64,000 nt of DNA from Sphingomonadaceae bacterium (GTDB taxonomy: Bacteria > Pseudomonadota > Alphaproteobacteria > Sphingomonadales > Sphingomonadaceae). The notes beneath the pieces are model-generated. The model was not told the DNA's origin. It was given only the letters and a program-made list of their open reading frames with translations, and ran no database searches. The stretch covers positions 239,534 through 303,533 of the forward strand of contig JAKFUU010000012.1 in assembly GCA_021732525.1 (NCBI GenBank), written 5' to 3'. Numbering within the stretch: the stretch's first letter is position 1; the number at the start of each line of letters is the position of its first letter. This document shows, one piece after another, positions 55,787 to 64,000 of this stretch. A program made the position numbers and the translations under genes.

Positions 55787-58231
55787 GTGGCTGAACTTCC
55801 CAAGAAAGCAAAGGTCGTCATCGTCGGTGGCGGCGTCATCGGCTGTTCGATTGCCTATCATCTGACCAAGATCGGCTGGGACGATGTTGTCCTGCTCGAA
55901 CGCAAGCAGTTGACCAGCGGCACGACCTGGCATGCGGCCGGGCTGGTCGGGCAATTGCGGCCGAGCATCAACATGACCAAGCTCGCCAAATATACGGGCG
56001 AGCTTTATCGCGGGCTGGAGGCGGAGACGGGTCAAGCGACAGGTTACCGCCAGTGCGGTTCCATCTCGATGGCGACCAACGCGGAGCGGTTTGAGGAGCT
56101 GAAGCGCAGCGCGTCGATGGCCAAAGTGTTTGACTTGCCGGTGCATGTCGTGACCGCCGAAGAAATCCGAGAGCGTGCGCCCATCGTCAATGTCGCTGAT
56201 GTCGTGGGCGGCATCCATATTCCAAGCGATGGCTATGCCAATGCGGTCGATATTACGCAGGCATTGGCAAAAGGTGCCCGCACAGGCGGTGCGCGGATTT
56301 TTGAAAATACCAAGGTCACCAAAATCCGCCACAATGGTGAGCGAGTGACGGGCGTTGATACTGATGATGGCAGCATCGATGCTGACTATGTCGTCATTTG
56401 CGGCGGCATGTGGACGCGCGATCTGGCGGCAAGCATTGGCGTGACCGCGCCCTTGCATGCCTGCGAACATTATTATGTGCTGTTCGAAGGGGTGGAGGGC
56501 ATCGACAACACTTTGCCTGTGCTGCGCGACTATGATTATTGCGGCTATTATAAGTACGACGCGGGCAAGCTGCTCGTTGGCGCGTTTGAGCCCAATGCGC
56601 GGCCCTGGGGGATGGAAGGGATTTCCGAAGATTTCTGCTTTGATGAAATCGCGGGGAGCTTTGAACATTTCGAACCGCTGTTGATGGATGCGATGCGCCG
56701 CGTGCCTGCGCTGGAAAAAGCGGGCATCCAAAAATTCTTCTGCGGGCCGGAAAGCTTTACGCCTGATGTGCGATATCATCTGGGCGAAAGCGCTGAGTTG
56801 AAGGGGTGCTTCGTAGCAGCCGGTCTCAACTCGATCGGCCTGCAATCGGCGGGCGGTGTCGGCAAGGTGATGGCCGACTGGATCTGCGACGGCATTCCGC
56901 CAGCGGACCTGTGGACGGTCGATATCCGCCGCAACATGCCGTTTCAGATCAACCGCAAATATCTGCGCGAACGGGTCACCGAAAGCCTCGGCCTGCTTTA
57001 CGCGACGCATTATCCGTTTAAGCAATATGAAACCGCGCGCGGCGTGCGCAAATCGGCGCTGCATGATCGACTCGCGGCGGCAGGCGCTTGCTTTGGCGAG
57101 GCCTTCGGTTGGGAACGGGCAAACTGGTATGGTGAACCCGGCAGCACGCCGAAGTATGAATATAGCTATGGTCGCCAAAACTGGTTCGATGCCAATGCGG
57201 CGGAATGCAAGGCGGTGCGCGAGGCCGTCGGCTTGTTCGACCAGTCAAGTTTCGCCAAATTCCGGCTGGAAGGCCGCGATGCCTGCGCGGTGCTGAACCG
57301 CGTCTGCGCCAATGATGTCGATGTTGCGCCAGGAAAATTGGTTTACACGCAGTGGCTCAACGAGAAGGGGGGGATCGAGGCCGACCTGACCGTCACGCGG
57401 CTGTCCGCAACCGCCTACTTGATCGTCACTGGTGCCGAGACCGAGGTCAAGGATTATAACTGGCTCAAACGCCACACGCCGGATGATGCGCATGCGGTGC
57501 TGACCAATATCTCATCGGGCGTGGGGGTGATTTCGATCATGGGGCCAAAGTCCCGCGATTTGCTGCAATTGCTGACGCCCAATGATTTATCGCACGAAGC
57601 CTTCCCCTTTGCGACGAGCCAGGAGATTGAGCTTGGCTATGCCATCGTCCGCGCCTCGCGCATTACCTATGTGGGTGAGCTGGGCTGGGAGCTTTATATC
57701 CCCACCGAATTCATGACCGGCGTGTATGACGAAATCGTCGCGGCGGGCGCTGACTTCGGCCTCAAGCATTGCGGTTATCACGCGCTCAACGCGCTGCGCA
57801 TGGAAAAAGGCTACCGCCACTGGGGCCATGACATTACCGATGAGGATACGCCGCTGGAGGCTGGTCTCGGCTTTGCGGTGAAGATGGACAAGGCAGGCGG
57901 CTTCATCGGGCGCGAGGCGCTTCTGAAGCAAAAGGAAGAGGGGCTGAAGCAACGTCTGGTCCAATTCCTCCTGAAATCGCCCAAACCCATGCTTTATCAT
58001 AATGAACCCATCTGGCAGAGCGACCGGATTGCCGGTTATATCCGCTCGGGCATGTATGCGCATACACTCGGCGGCGCGTGCGGGCTTGGCTATGTAACCG
58101 CCGCCGATGGGGGCGTTGTCGGCCCGATTGGAGCGGACGACTTTGAAATCGAAATTGCGGGCGTGCGCTACCCTGTCACCGCGTCGCTCGGACCCTTATA
58201 TGACCCCACAAACGCACGGATCAAAATCTGA
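55787..58231 (+). CDS. Dimethylglycine/sarcosine dehydrogenase-like flavoprotein 2
   Basis: 814 residues of the same architecture as the preceding gene: VVIVGGGVIGCSIAYHLTKI, SGTTWHAAGLVGQLRP, then a GcvT-type C-terminus (GVISIMGPKSRDLLQLLT, VGELGWELYIP). GTG start three bases after the upstream stop. The two paralogues probably act in sequence on dimethylated and monomethylated intermediates; which is which is not clear. Confidence 0.88.
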   Translation: MAELPKKAKVVIVGGGVIGCSIAYHLTKIGWDDVVLLERKQLTSGTTWHAAGLVGQLRPSINMTKLAKYTGELYRGLEAETGQATGYRQCGSISMATNAERFEELKRSASMAKVFDLPVHVVTAEEIRERAPIVNVADVVGGIHIPSDGYANAVDITQALAKGARTGGARIFENTKVTKIRHNGERVTGVDTDDGSIDADYVVICGGMWTRDLAASIGVTAPLHACEHYYVLFEGVEGIDNTLPVLRDYDYCGYYKYDAGKLLVGAFEPNARPWGMEGISEDFCFDEIAGSFEHFEPLLMDAMRRVPALEKAGIQKFFCGPESFTPDVRYHLGESAELKGCFVAAGLNSIGLQSAGGVGKVMADWICDGIPPADLWTVDIRRNMPFQINRKYLRERVTESLGLLYATHYPFKQYETARGVRKSALHDRLAAAGACFGEAFGWERANWYGEPGSTPKYEYSYGRQNWFDANAAECKAVREAVGLFDQSSFAKFRLEGRDACAVLNRVCANDVDVAPGKLVYTQWLNEKGGIEADLTVTRLSATAYLIVTGAETEVKDYNWLKRHTPDDAHAVLTNISSGVGVISIMGPKSRDLLQLLTPNDLSHEAFPFATSQEIELGYAIVRASRITYVGELGWELYIPTEFMTGVYDEIVAAGADFGLKHCGYHALNALRMEKGYRHWGHDITDEDTPLEAGLGFAVKMDKAGGFIGREALLKQKEEGLKQRLVQFLLKSPKPMLYHNEPIWQSDRIAGYIRSGMYAHTLGGACGLGYVTAADGGVVGPIGADDFEIEIAGVRYPVTASLGPLYDPTNARIKI

Positions 58232-59583
58232 TGACCCAAAGTAATGTGAACGAACCCGTCATTGCGACCCCGGACTTGATCCGGGGGAAGCAATCCAGCC
58301 CTTGTGCCGGCGATCCTGGATTGCCGCGTCGCTCCGCTCCTTGCAAAGACGAAAACATGCACCGCCTCATCGCCGATGTGCAGATGGGATATAGCCTGCC
58401 TCAGGATTTCTACGTGAGCGATGCAGTCTTTGCGGCCGACATGGAACAGGTGATCAGTCAGAAATGGATCCTCGCCGGGCATGTCTCGCGCATCCCGAAC
58501 AAGGGTGATTATTTCCTGTTCAAGATTGGCGGCGAACAGATTATCGTCATCCGCGAAAATGCAGACAGCGTCCGCGCCTTTTTCAACGTCTGCCGCCACC
58601 GGGGATCGACTATCTGTCAGGCGGAAAGCGGCAACGCGCCGCGGCTCGTCTGCCCTTATCATGCCTGGACTTTTGGGCTGGATGGGCGGTTGATATCTGC
58701 ACGGCTGATGCCCGACGATTTTGATAAGGCGGAAAACGGCCTGCACCCCTGTCACATTCGCGTCTTTCACGGCCTGATCTTCATCAATATGAGCGAAGGC
58801 GCGCCCGACGATTTTGACGCAACCTTTGGCGATATGGGGCCGATCCTCGATTATCACGGGATTGCTGGCGCGCGGATCGCGCATGCCGGTAGCTATCCGA
58901 CGACCGCAAACTGGAAACTGGTGATCGAAAATTTCTTCGAATGCTATCACTGCGTGCCGTCGCACCCCGAATTCTGTTCGATGCATGATGCCGAATCGAT
59001 TGTCGCGGTGGGGGCAGGACCAAGTTCAGGGCCGGCCGATGCGATTCAGGCTTACGCTCCCAAAATTGCGGCCTGGGAGGCGCGCGCTGCCGCGCTGGGC
59101 CGCCCGGTTGGCAATATTGATGATGCGGCAGACAGCAGCCATCTGCGACTGTTGATGCAGCGGATGAATAAGGATGGCTGGGCCGCCGAGACGCAAGATG
59201 GCACCGCGCCCTCCCCGCTGATGGGCAAACGCACCGCGCCGGACAAAGGCCGGATGCATTTGAGCTTCAGCCCCTTCAGCCAGATTGTTGCCGACGATCA
59301 TTTTGTGATCCTGTTTCAATTCACCCCGCGTTCGGCATTGGAATCCGATGTCGAAATGATCTGGCTCGTCGATGGCCGCGCGACCGAGACCGAGGTGGAT
59401 ATTGAAAAGATGGTCTGGGGCTATCACGCCACGACAAGCCAGGATAAAATTATCACCGAGAATAATCAGGCCGGGATCATGTCCAGCCGATACCGCCCCG
59501 GCCGCTATTCAGAGCAAGAAGGCAGCGTGGTCAAATTCCAGCAATGGTATCTGAACCAGTTCGGGCTGGAGCGGGTGGAGTGA
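58231..59583 (+). CDS. Rieske non-heme iron oxygenase 2 (quaternary amine demethylase-like)
   Basis: 450 residues. Rieske centre CRHRGSTICQ and CPYHAWTFGLDG near residues 123-150; iron site in ENFFECYHCVPSHPEF. Residues about 9-41 are encoded by a family-D repeat, so the conserved protein really starts near MHRLIADVQMGYSLPQ (codon 43). ATG 58231 overlaps the upstream TGA (TGATG). No reductase partner is nearby. Confidence 0.87.
   Translation: MTQSNVNEPVIATPDLIRGKQSSPCAGDPGLPRRSAPCKDENMHRLIADVQMGYSLPQDFYVSDAVFAADMEQVISQKWILAGHVSRIPNKGDYFLFKIGGEQIIVIRENADSVRAFFNVCRHRGSTICQAESGNAPRLVCPYHAWTFGLDGRLISARLMPDDFDKAENGLHPCHIRVFHGLIFINMSEGAPDDFDATFGDMGPILDYHGIAGARIAHAGSYPTTANWKLVIENFFECYHCVPSHPEFCSMHDAESIVAVGAGPSSGPADAIQAYAPKIAAWEARAAALGRPVGNIDDAADSSHLRLLMQRMNKDGWAAETQDGTAPSPLMGKRTAPDKGRMHLSFSPFSQIVADDHFVILFQFTPRSALESDVEMIWLVDGRATETEVDIEKMVWGYHATTSQDKIITENNQAGIMSSRYRPGRYSEQEGSVVKFQQWYLNQFGLERVE
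58258..58351. repeat. Family-D repeat in the 5' end of the Rieske gene
   Basis: Starts GTCATTGCGACCCCGGACTT and ends TGCAAAGACG; it shares GCAATCCAG and CTGGATTGCCGCG with the repeat at 19165. Inner GACCCCGGA and TCCGGGGG pair. It stays in frame with the ORF. Confidence 0.8.
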
Positions 59584-59600
59584 ACCGCCCGAAAAAACTA

Positions 59601-59700
59601 GAGCGCGCTGCGTGAAATCTGAATCACACGGCCCGCTCTATCTGTTTGCTGTCGCATCGCTTGATGCGAAAAACCGGTTCCCACTTTTTCCCGCGATGCT
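59601..59700. repeat. Intergenic repeat between convergent Rieske and transaminase genes
   Basis: Contains GAGCGCG and its partners, GCATCGCTTGATGCGAAAAA and CCGGTTCCCACTTTTTC. It matches the topA-era repeat at 1392. Fills the 117-base convergent gap. Confidence 0.7.
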
Positions 59701-61017
59701 TCAATCCACCATTTCCAGCACATCGCCGATCCGGCCGATCATCTCGTCAATATGCGCCTTTTCCAGGATCAACGGCGGCGATAGCGCGATGATGTCGCCG
59801 GTCACGCGGATCAGGAGGCCGGTGTCAAAACATGTGTGGAAAACTTCCATCGCGCGCTTGCCGATTGCGCCAGCACGCGGTTCCAGCTCAATGCCCGCAA
59901 CAAGGCCCATGTTGCGGATGTCGATGACATGGCGTTTGCCTTTGAGGCTATGGACGGCATCTTCCCAATAGCCGCTAAGGGCCGCCGCGCGTTCAAATAG
60001 GCCTTCGGATTTATAGATATCGAGCGTTGCGATTCCCGCCGCAGCGGCAAGCGGATGCCCGGAATAAGTATAGCCATGAAATAGCTCAATCCCATCCGGC
60101 CCGCCTTCGACAATGCCGTCATGAACATGGCGGCTGACGGCAACCGCGCCCATCGGCACGGCGGCGTTGGTGAGGCCCTTGGCCATGGTGATAAGGTCGG
60201 GTGTAACGCCAAGCACTTCGGCTGCGGTTGCTCCGCCAAGCCTACCAAAACCGGTAATCACCTCATCAAAAATGAGTAAAATACTATGCTTCGTGGTGAT
60301 CTCGCGCAGCTTTTGCAGATAACCGGCAGGCGGCGGCAAAACCCCGGTTGATCCGGCCAGCGGTTCGACAATCACCGCCGCAATGGTTTCGGGCCCGTGC
60401 AGCGCAACAATCGCTTCCAAATTGTCGGCCAAATGCCCGCCCCATGCGGGTTGCCCGCGTGAGAAAGCATTATGCGCGATATCATGTGTGTGCGGCAAAT
60501 GATCAACACCGGTTAACAATGTGCCAAACTGCCGCCGATTATTGACAATCCCGCCCACCGAAATGCCGCCAAAACCCACGCCATTATACCCGCGCTCGCG
60601 CCCGATCAGCCGTGTTCGCGTGCCTTGGCCAATCGCCCGTTGATAAGCGAGGGCGATTTTCAGCGCGGTGTCGACCGATTCGGATCCACTGTTGGTGAAG
60701 AAAATCCGGTCCAGCCCCTCCGGCATCAATGCCGCAACGCGCGATGCCAGCTCAAAGGCGAGCGGATGACCAAGTTGAAAAGGCGGGGCATAATCCAGCT
60801 CCGCCGCGGTTTTCTGAATAGCTTCAACAATTGACGCCCGGCAATGACCGGCATTCACCGCCCACAAGCCCGCTGTGCCGTCGAGGATTTTTCGGCCATC
60901 ATCGCTGGTATAATGCATGTCTTTGGCGGCGATCAATTGCCGGGGATGCGCCTTAAACGCGCGGTTTGCCGTAAAGGGCATCCAAAATGCGGCAAGCGGG
61001 TCGTTGGCCAATGTCAC
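59701..61017 (-). CDS. Omega-amino acid:pyruvate (beta-alanine:pyruvate) transaminase
   Basis: 438-residue class-III PLP transaminase. N-terminal FWMPFTANRAFKAHPR is typical of the omega-APT group; FTNSGSESVDTALKIAL, the EVITGFGRLGG aspartate region, and the PLP lysine in LITMAKGLTNAAVPMGAV are visible. Converts beta-alanine or other omega-amino acids to semialdehydes. GTG start with GAGGAG 7 bases upstream. Convergent with the Rieske gene. Confidence 0.92.
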   Translation of the reverse strand: MTLANDPLAAFWMPFTANRAFKAHPRQLIAAKDMHYTSDDGRKILDGTAGLWAVNAGHCRASIVEAIQKTAAELDYAPPFQLGHPLAFELASRVAALMPEGLDRIFFTNSGSESVDTALKIALAYQRAIGQGTRTRLIGRERGYNGVGFGGISVGGIVNNRRQFGTLLTGVDHLPHTHDIAHNAFSRGQPAWGGHLADNLEAIVALHGPETIAAVIVEPLAGSTGVLPPPAGYLQKLREITTKHSILLIFDEVITGFGRLGGATAAEVLGVTPDLITMAKGLTNAAVPMGAVAVSRHVHDGIVEGGPDGIELFHGYTYSGHPLAAAAGIATLDIYKSEGLFERAAALSGYWEDAVHSLKGKRHVIDIRNMGLVAGIELEPRAGAIGKRAMEVFHTCFDTGLLIRVTGDIIALSPPLILEKAHIDEMIGRIGDVLEMVD

Positions 61018-61411
61018 GGGCAGCTCCTCGTTATTATAAAGGCGCTATATTGATCGAAACGGATGCTTTTGCGAATGAAAAAATTTCCAAATTTACTAAA
61101 TTAAATATCGGCCATTTGGAGGCCATAAGGCCGCACCCGCCGGTTAGCCCGCCGTAATGGGCGGTAAGTAATTGCCGTAACAGAAAGGATCAAAATACCA
61201 CGAAACCAGCAGAAAAGCTTGGTGAGCCCTGCTGGATTCGAACCAGCGACCTACTGATTAAAAGTTAGAAAAATACGTTGAGCTTCATAGGGTGACGTTA
61301 CGTAACATATGCAAATAACGTGTTATTCTTTGTCTGTCGTCATCTCCTGTTGTTGTAAATCTGATTGCTGTGGCTTACTATCTGATTGCTAGGAATCATT
61401 TGGAGTAAGTC
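61018..61411. other. 394-base gap holding the attachment site
   Basis: No gene is visible. It holds the upstream region of the transaminase, a tRNA-Lys 3' fragment (61220-61267), and the promoter region of the integrase. The right half is AT-rich compared with its left neighbours. Confidence 0.7.
61220..61267 (-). other. tRNA-Lys 3' fragment, left attachment site of an integrated element
   Basis: On the minus strand the sequence runs from AACTTTTAATCAGTAGG (anticodon arm, TTT anticodon) through the T-arm GCTGGTTCGAATCCAGC to AGGGCTCACCA. The 5' half of a tRNA does not follow upstream, so it is not a working gene. It fits an att site left by integration into the 3' end of a lysine tRNA gene, 145 bases before the integrase. 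Confidence 0.8.
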
Positions 61412-62779
61412 ATGTTGTCTAGATTGCCTGCTAAACCAGCCGTGTACATCACAAAAAATGCCGTGGATGATGAACTACCTAGGGCCAAGGACCGCTTCCT
61501 ATGGGATAGCAAAGTCCCCGGCTTTGGCCTCAAAGTTACACCTGCGGGCCGAAAGGTCTATGTTTTCCAATATCGACTTGCGCTACCCGGCCAAGCGGAA
61601 AGAACTCCCGCCCGTGGATATATTATCGGTCAGCATGGCTCTTGGACGCCGGATAAAGCGCGTAAACGGGCAAAAGAATTGGCCGCGCTGGTTGATCGTG
61701 GCATTTGTCCCAAAGAACAAGAAGAGGCGGCGCAATCCGCTAAGCTTGATGAGGTATTGTTGGCGAACGAGAGAGCGCGACAAGAAAGCGAGTTGGTCTT
61801 TGAAAAAATTGCCGACATCTGGCTGAACCACTACGAGTATGAAAGGGACCGCCGTCCATCTAGCGTGTTGCTCGCAAAGCTGGTTGTGAACAATCACTTA
61901 AAGCCAAAGCTTACAGGCAAGCCAATTCCGCACATCAATCGGGCGGACCTGCAAGCAGTCATCGACGCGATACCTGTCAAACAGCGTGGTATGCGCCGTG
62001 CGGTATTTGCCTATGCATCGGTGCTATTCGGCTGGGTTGCTCGGCGTGGCGACATTCCTGTCAATCCCCTAGCGGACATGGCCAAGCCCGAAGCACCTAA
62101 GGCGCGGGACAGGGTTTTGTCAGATGAGGAGCTTGCAGTGCTGTGGCTTGGCACGGATAAATTGGGCGAGCCATTCGGCCCATTTTTTCGATTGCTTATC
62201 CTCACTGGGCAGAGGCGAAGCGAAGTTGCGGCAATCAATTGGGCAGAACTTGACCAGTTGAGGGCCATATGGACGATTCCAGCCGAACGAGCGAAAAACG
62301 GCGTTGCTCATATCGTTCCATTGTCCCCCAAAGCGAAATTGGAACTGGATCGACTTGCTAAGGTGGGCATGAGCAATATAGATGGCCAGCAGGTCGAGCA
62401 TTGGCCCAAAACCGGCTACGCACTCACGACGACCGGACGGACTCCGATTAGCGGCATAACGAAGGCAAAAAATGCGTTGGATGCTCTCGCTCAAGTCATC
62501 CGCGATGGCGCGCCGCTGGATGCTTGGCGCATTCACGATCTGCGCCGGACCTTGGCAACAGGCTTTCAGCGGTTAGGCATCCGGTTCGAGGTGACGGAAG
62601 CAACGCTCAATCATGTGAGCGGAGCGAAAGGCGGCATCGCTGGAATCTATCAACGCCACGACTGGAAAGAGGAAAAGCGTTCCGCGTTGGAAGCTTGGGC
62701 GCGGCACATCACGGCAATTTCAGAGCCGTCGAAAAATGAGAATGTCATATTGCTCGAAACTGCCAGAGGTGCAGCATGA
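61412..62779 (+). CDS. Tyrosine-type site-specific integrase
   Basis: 455 residues with an N-terminal DUF4102-like arm-binding domain (DSKVPGFGLKVTPAGRKVYV) and a C-terminal catalytic domain. Catalytic residues are in TGQRRSEV (Arg), HDLRRT (His/Arg), LNHVSG (His) and YQRHDW (Tyr). P4-like integrases of this type insert into tRNA 3' ends, matching the fragment upstream. Confidence 0.93.
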   Translation: MLSRLPAKPAVYITKNAVDDELPRAKDRFLWDSKVPGFGLKVTPAGRKVYVFQYRLALPGQAERTPARGYIIGQHGSWTPDKARKRAKELAALVDRGICPKEQEEAAQSAKLDEVLLANERARQESELVFEKIADIWLNHYEYERDRRPSSVLLAKLVVNNHLKPKLTGKPIPHINRADLQAVIDAIPVKQRGMRRAVFAYASVLFGWVARRGDIPVNPLADMAKPEAPKARDRVLSDEELAVLWLGTDKLGEPFGPFFRLLILTGQRRSEVAAINWAELDQLRAIWTIPAERAKNGVAHIVPLSPKAKLELDRLAKVGMSNIDGQQVEHWPKTGYALTTTGRTPISGITKAKNALDALAQVIRDGAPLDAWRIHDLRRTLATGFQRLGIRFEVTEATLNHVSGAKGGIAGIYQRHDWKEEKRSALEAWARHITAISEPSKNENVILLETARGAA

Positions 62780-63156
62780 TGAGAACGGACGATAACGACA
62801 CTGCTGCAATATGTAGCAAACTTAGTCAGTCACTTGCTGAGCACCACAATGATTTGTCGGGATGGATCGGTGTCCCCGATGGTCAATTTCTAGCTAAAGC
62901 CTTAAGTAATGTCATGGACCGTTATGCTGATCTAGCATTTGGGAATAGCCCAAACGCCGGATCAAACTTTTTCGCAATCTTGCTGAATGGTCCCGATGAT
63001 ACTGTGGGTTTGCGAATGCAAGCTGCCAAAGACATTGCCTTAATGGATGCAGTAATAAATGCACTTCGAGCCCGCGATGCCGATGGTTGGAAATTACATC
63101 TCACAGGTAGAAAGGGAAAAAAAAGCGGACCAGTTTTGACTCCATCAGGAATTTAA
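62776..63156 (+). CDS. Hypothetical protein (126 aa)
   Basis: Not recognised. Mostly helical and soluble, with a basic C-terminal end (GRKGKKSGPVL). ATG overlaps the integrase stop (ATGATG), so it is likely cotranscribed. Part of the integrated element. Confidence 0.6.
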   Translation: MMRTDDNDTAAICSKLSQSLAEHHNDLSGWIGVPDGQFLAKALSNVMDRYADLAFGNSPNAGSNFFAILLNGPDDTVGLRMQAAKDIALMDAVINALRARDADGWKLHLTGRKGKKSGPVLTPSGI

Positions 63157-63158
63157 AA

Positions 63159-63377
63159 TTGGCACTCGAATTCAAACTCTCTTTCACTGAATCAAGCGAT
63201 TATCATTCGGCGGTAAGCCTTGTATCCAGCAAATACGATTGTTCTAGAACGACTGTAACGAATGCCGATACCAAATTTCGTTGGTTGGTCGATTATCTGC
63301 AACGCATAGTTAAGATTAGTCCTGAAAATTTAGAGCGTGTTTTAGATGATTTGATCGCAAAGCCAGATCATAGTTAA
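63159..63377 (+). CDS. Hypothetical protein (72 aa)
   Basis: Not recognised. TTG start two bases after the previous stop; no clear ribosome-binding site. The sequence has a helical, mildly acidic C-terminus. It could be spurious but continues the integrase transcript. Confidence 0.45.
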   Translation: MALEFKLSFTESSDYHSAVSLVSSKYDCSRTTVTNADTKFRWLVDYLQRIVKISPENLERVLDDLIAKPDHS

Positions 63378-63378
63378 A

Positions 63379-63420
63379 TCCAATCAAATCCTGTTTTCTA
63401 TTGGACCCCTATTGATTGGA
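63379..63420. promoter_or_regulatory. Inverted repeat upstream of the excisionase gene
   Basis: TCCAATCAA (63379-63387) and TTGATTGGA (63412-63420) are exact inverted repeats with a 24-base spacer; ATTGGAC also occurs twice nearby. A plausible operator or excisionase-binding site. Confidence 0.4.
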
Positions 63421-63477
63421 CGCTGCGAAAATAGGTGAATATTTGGAATCCCACCCGACAAAAGGAGATGGGTTCCA

Positions 63478-63675
63478 ATGACTAACAACATTCTAAACAC
63501 ACGCGAAGCGGCGGCGTATTGCCGACTTGGCAAACCGACGCTTGAACGCTTTCGCATTTCCGGTGATGGCCCACGCTACTGCAAACTTGGCGGTGCTGTT
63601 CGCTACCGTCTGACCGATCTCGATACATGGCTGGAAAGTCGCCTGATCGGCTCAACGAGTGAGGTGGCACGATGA
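63478..63675 (+). CDS. AlpA-like helix-turn-helix DNA-binding protein (excisionase type)
   Basis: 65 residues with the MerR/AlpA-like fold NTREAAAYCRLGKPTLERFR and the wing RYCKLGGAVRYRLTDLDTWL. Such proteins regulate integrases or act in excision. AAAGGAGATGG lies just before the ATG. Confidence 0.85.
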   Translation: MTNNILNTREAAAYCRLGKPTLERFRISGDGPRYCKLGGAVRYRLTDLDTWLESRLIGSTSEVAR

Positions 63676-63869
63676 GAGAATCCAACTCGAAACTTGTCGG
63701 TCGCCTTTTTTTGACGTTTGGCGACGAGGACCAGCTTCAATGGCAAGGAGAAATTGTCGAGTCCCTCCAGAACGGCTATTTTCTTTGCCAGTTGTTCGGC
63801 TGGCTCGGACAACCAACTAACTGCGTTATTCGGAACCTCAGCCAGATGACAGATTGGCATTTTTACTGA
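63672..63869 (+). CDS. Hypothetical protein, 3' end possibly cut by an insertion sequence
   Basis: 65 residues, not recognised. Start overlaps the AlpA-like stop (ATGA). The TGA stop at 63867-63869 is the first three bases of the IS3-type left end, so the natural C-terminus may be missing. Confidence 0.55.
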   Translation: MRESNSKLVGRLFLTFGDEDQLQWQGEIVESLQNGYFLCQLFGWLGQPTNCVIRNLSQMTDWHFY

Positions 63870-64000
63870 CGTGCCCCCCTGAAATGTAGCCAGAAATGAG
63901 TAGAGTCCGTTTTCAAGGAGACGGACGAATGAAGCGCAGCAGGTTCAGCGATGAGCAGATCATTGCGATATTGAAGGAGCAGGAGTCTGGGATGCCGACG
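63867..64000 (+). mobile_element. Left end of an IS3-family insertion sequence
   Basis: Begins TGACGTGCCCCCCTGAAATG, consistent with a TG-starting terminal inverted repeat, followed about 60 bases on by a transposase start. The right end is outside the window, so the element cannot be delimited. Confidence 0.7.
63929..64000 (+). CDS. IS3-family transposase OrfA, N-terminal part
   Basis: The frame reads MKRSRFSDEQIIAILKEQES and on, the standard N-terminus of IS407-group OrfA with the helix-turn-helix beginning. AAGGAGACGG lies upstream. Truncated by the window edge. Confidence 0.85.
   Translation, partial: MKRSRFSDEQIIAILKEQESGMPT

Noticed and set aside
55355..57178. 607-codon open frame on the minus strand
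   Set aside because: Antisense to the two dimethylglycine-dehydrogenase-like genes; composition is shadow-like and nothing is recognisable.
61220..61267. Functional tRNA-Lys gene
   Set aside because: The D-arm and 5' acceptor strand cannot be found upstream in a foldable form; only the 3' part is present.

Overview
The window looks like a chromosomal segment of an alphaproteobacterium, most likely Sphingomonadales. Support for this is the moderately GC-rich coding sequence, the lepB-rnc-era block, a TonB-dependent receptor followed by a TPR-sulfotransferase gene, and several families of short palindromic repeats of the kind seen in sphingomonad genomes. The taxonomic call is inference from gene style, not from a marker gene.

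Layout. 1-7.9 kb is housekeeping: the 3' end of topA, then era, rnc and lepB on the minus strand, pgi and gor on the plus strand, and trhO. 8-19.2 kb is a propionyl-CoA to succinyl-CoA operon (pccB, mce, an enoyl-CoA hydratase, methylmalonyl-CoA mutase, bioB, pccA). Unrelated small genes interrupt it, and at least eight short repeats are inserted in or between its genes. Three junctions carry diverged duplicate ends of the neighbouring gene (mce 5' end, mutase 3' end, bioB 3' end), each beside a cargo gene. This is the most unusual structure in the window.

19.3-30.1 kb is a tightly coupled minus-strand operon: Rieske oxygenase, PLP gamma-lyase, a two-gene opine-oxidase-like enzyme, and sarcosine oxidase in which soxD and soxA are fused through a repeat element. 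31-39.6 kb is a C1 disposal block: frmA, NAD-dependent molybdenum formate dehydrogenase (fdsG, fdsB, fdsA, fdsD) with mobA inside the operon, fdhD, and purU. 39.8-50.2 kb holds a TonB receptor, TPR-sulfotransferase, MFS transporter, aldehyde dehydrogenase, enolase-superfamily enzyme and GMC oxidoreductase. 53.4-61 kb holds a second N-demethylation set: two dimethylglycine/sarcosine-dehydrogenase-like flavoproteins, a second Rieske oxygenase and a convergent omega-amino-acid transaminase.

The genes fit together as uptake and stepwise N-demethylation of quaternary amines. The methyl groups would leave as formaldehyde and methylene-THF, then be oxidised through S-formylglutathione or formyl-THF to formate and CO2. 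Carbon skeletons may enter central metabolism as semialdehydes or as propionyl-CoA. The exact substrates cannot be read from sequence.

From about 61.2 kb to the right edge the window enters an integrated element. It has a tRNA-Lys 3' fragment acting as attachment site, a tyrosine integrase, small hypothetical genes, an AlpA-like excisionase and the left end of an IS3-family insertion sequence.
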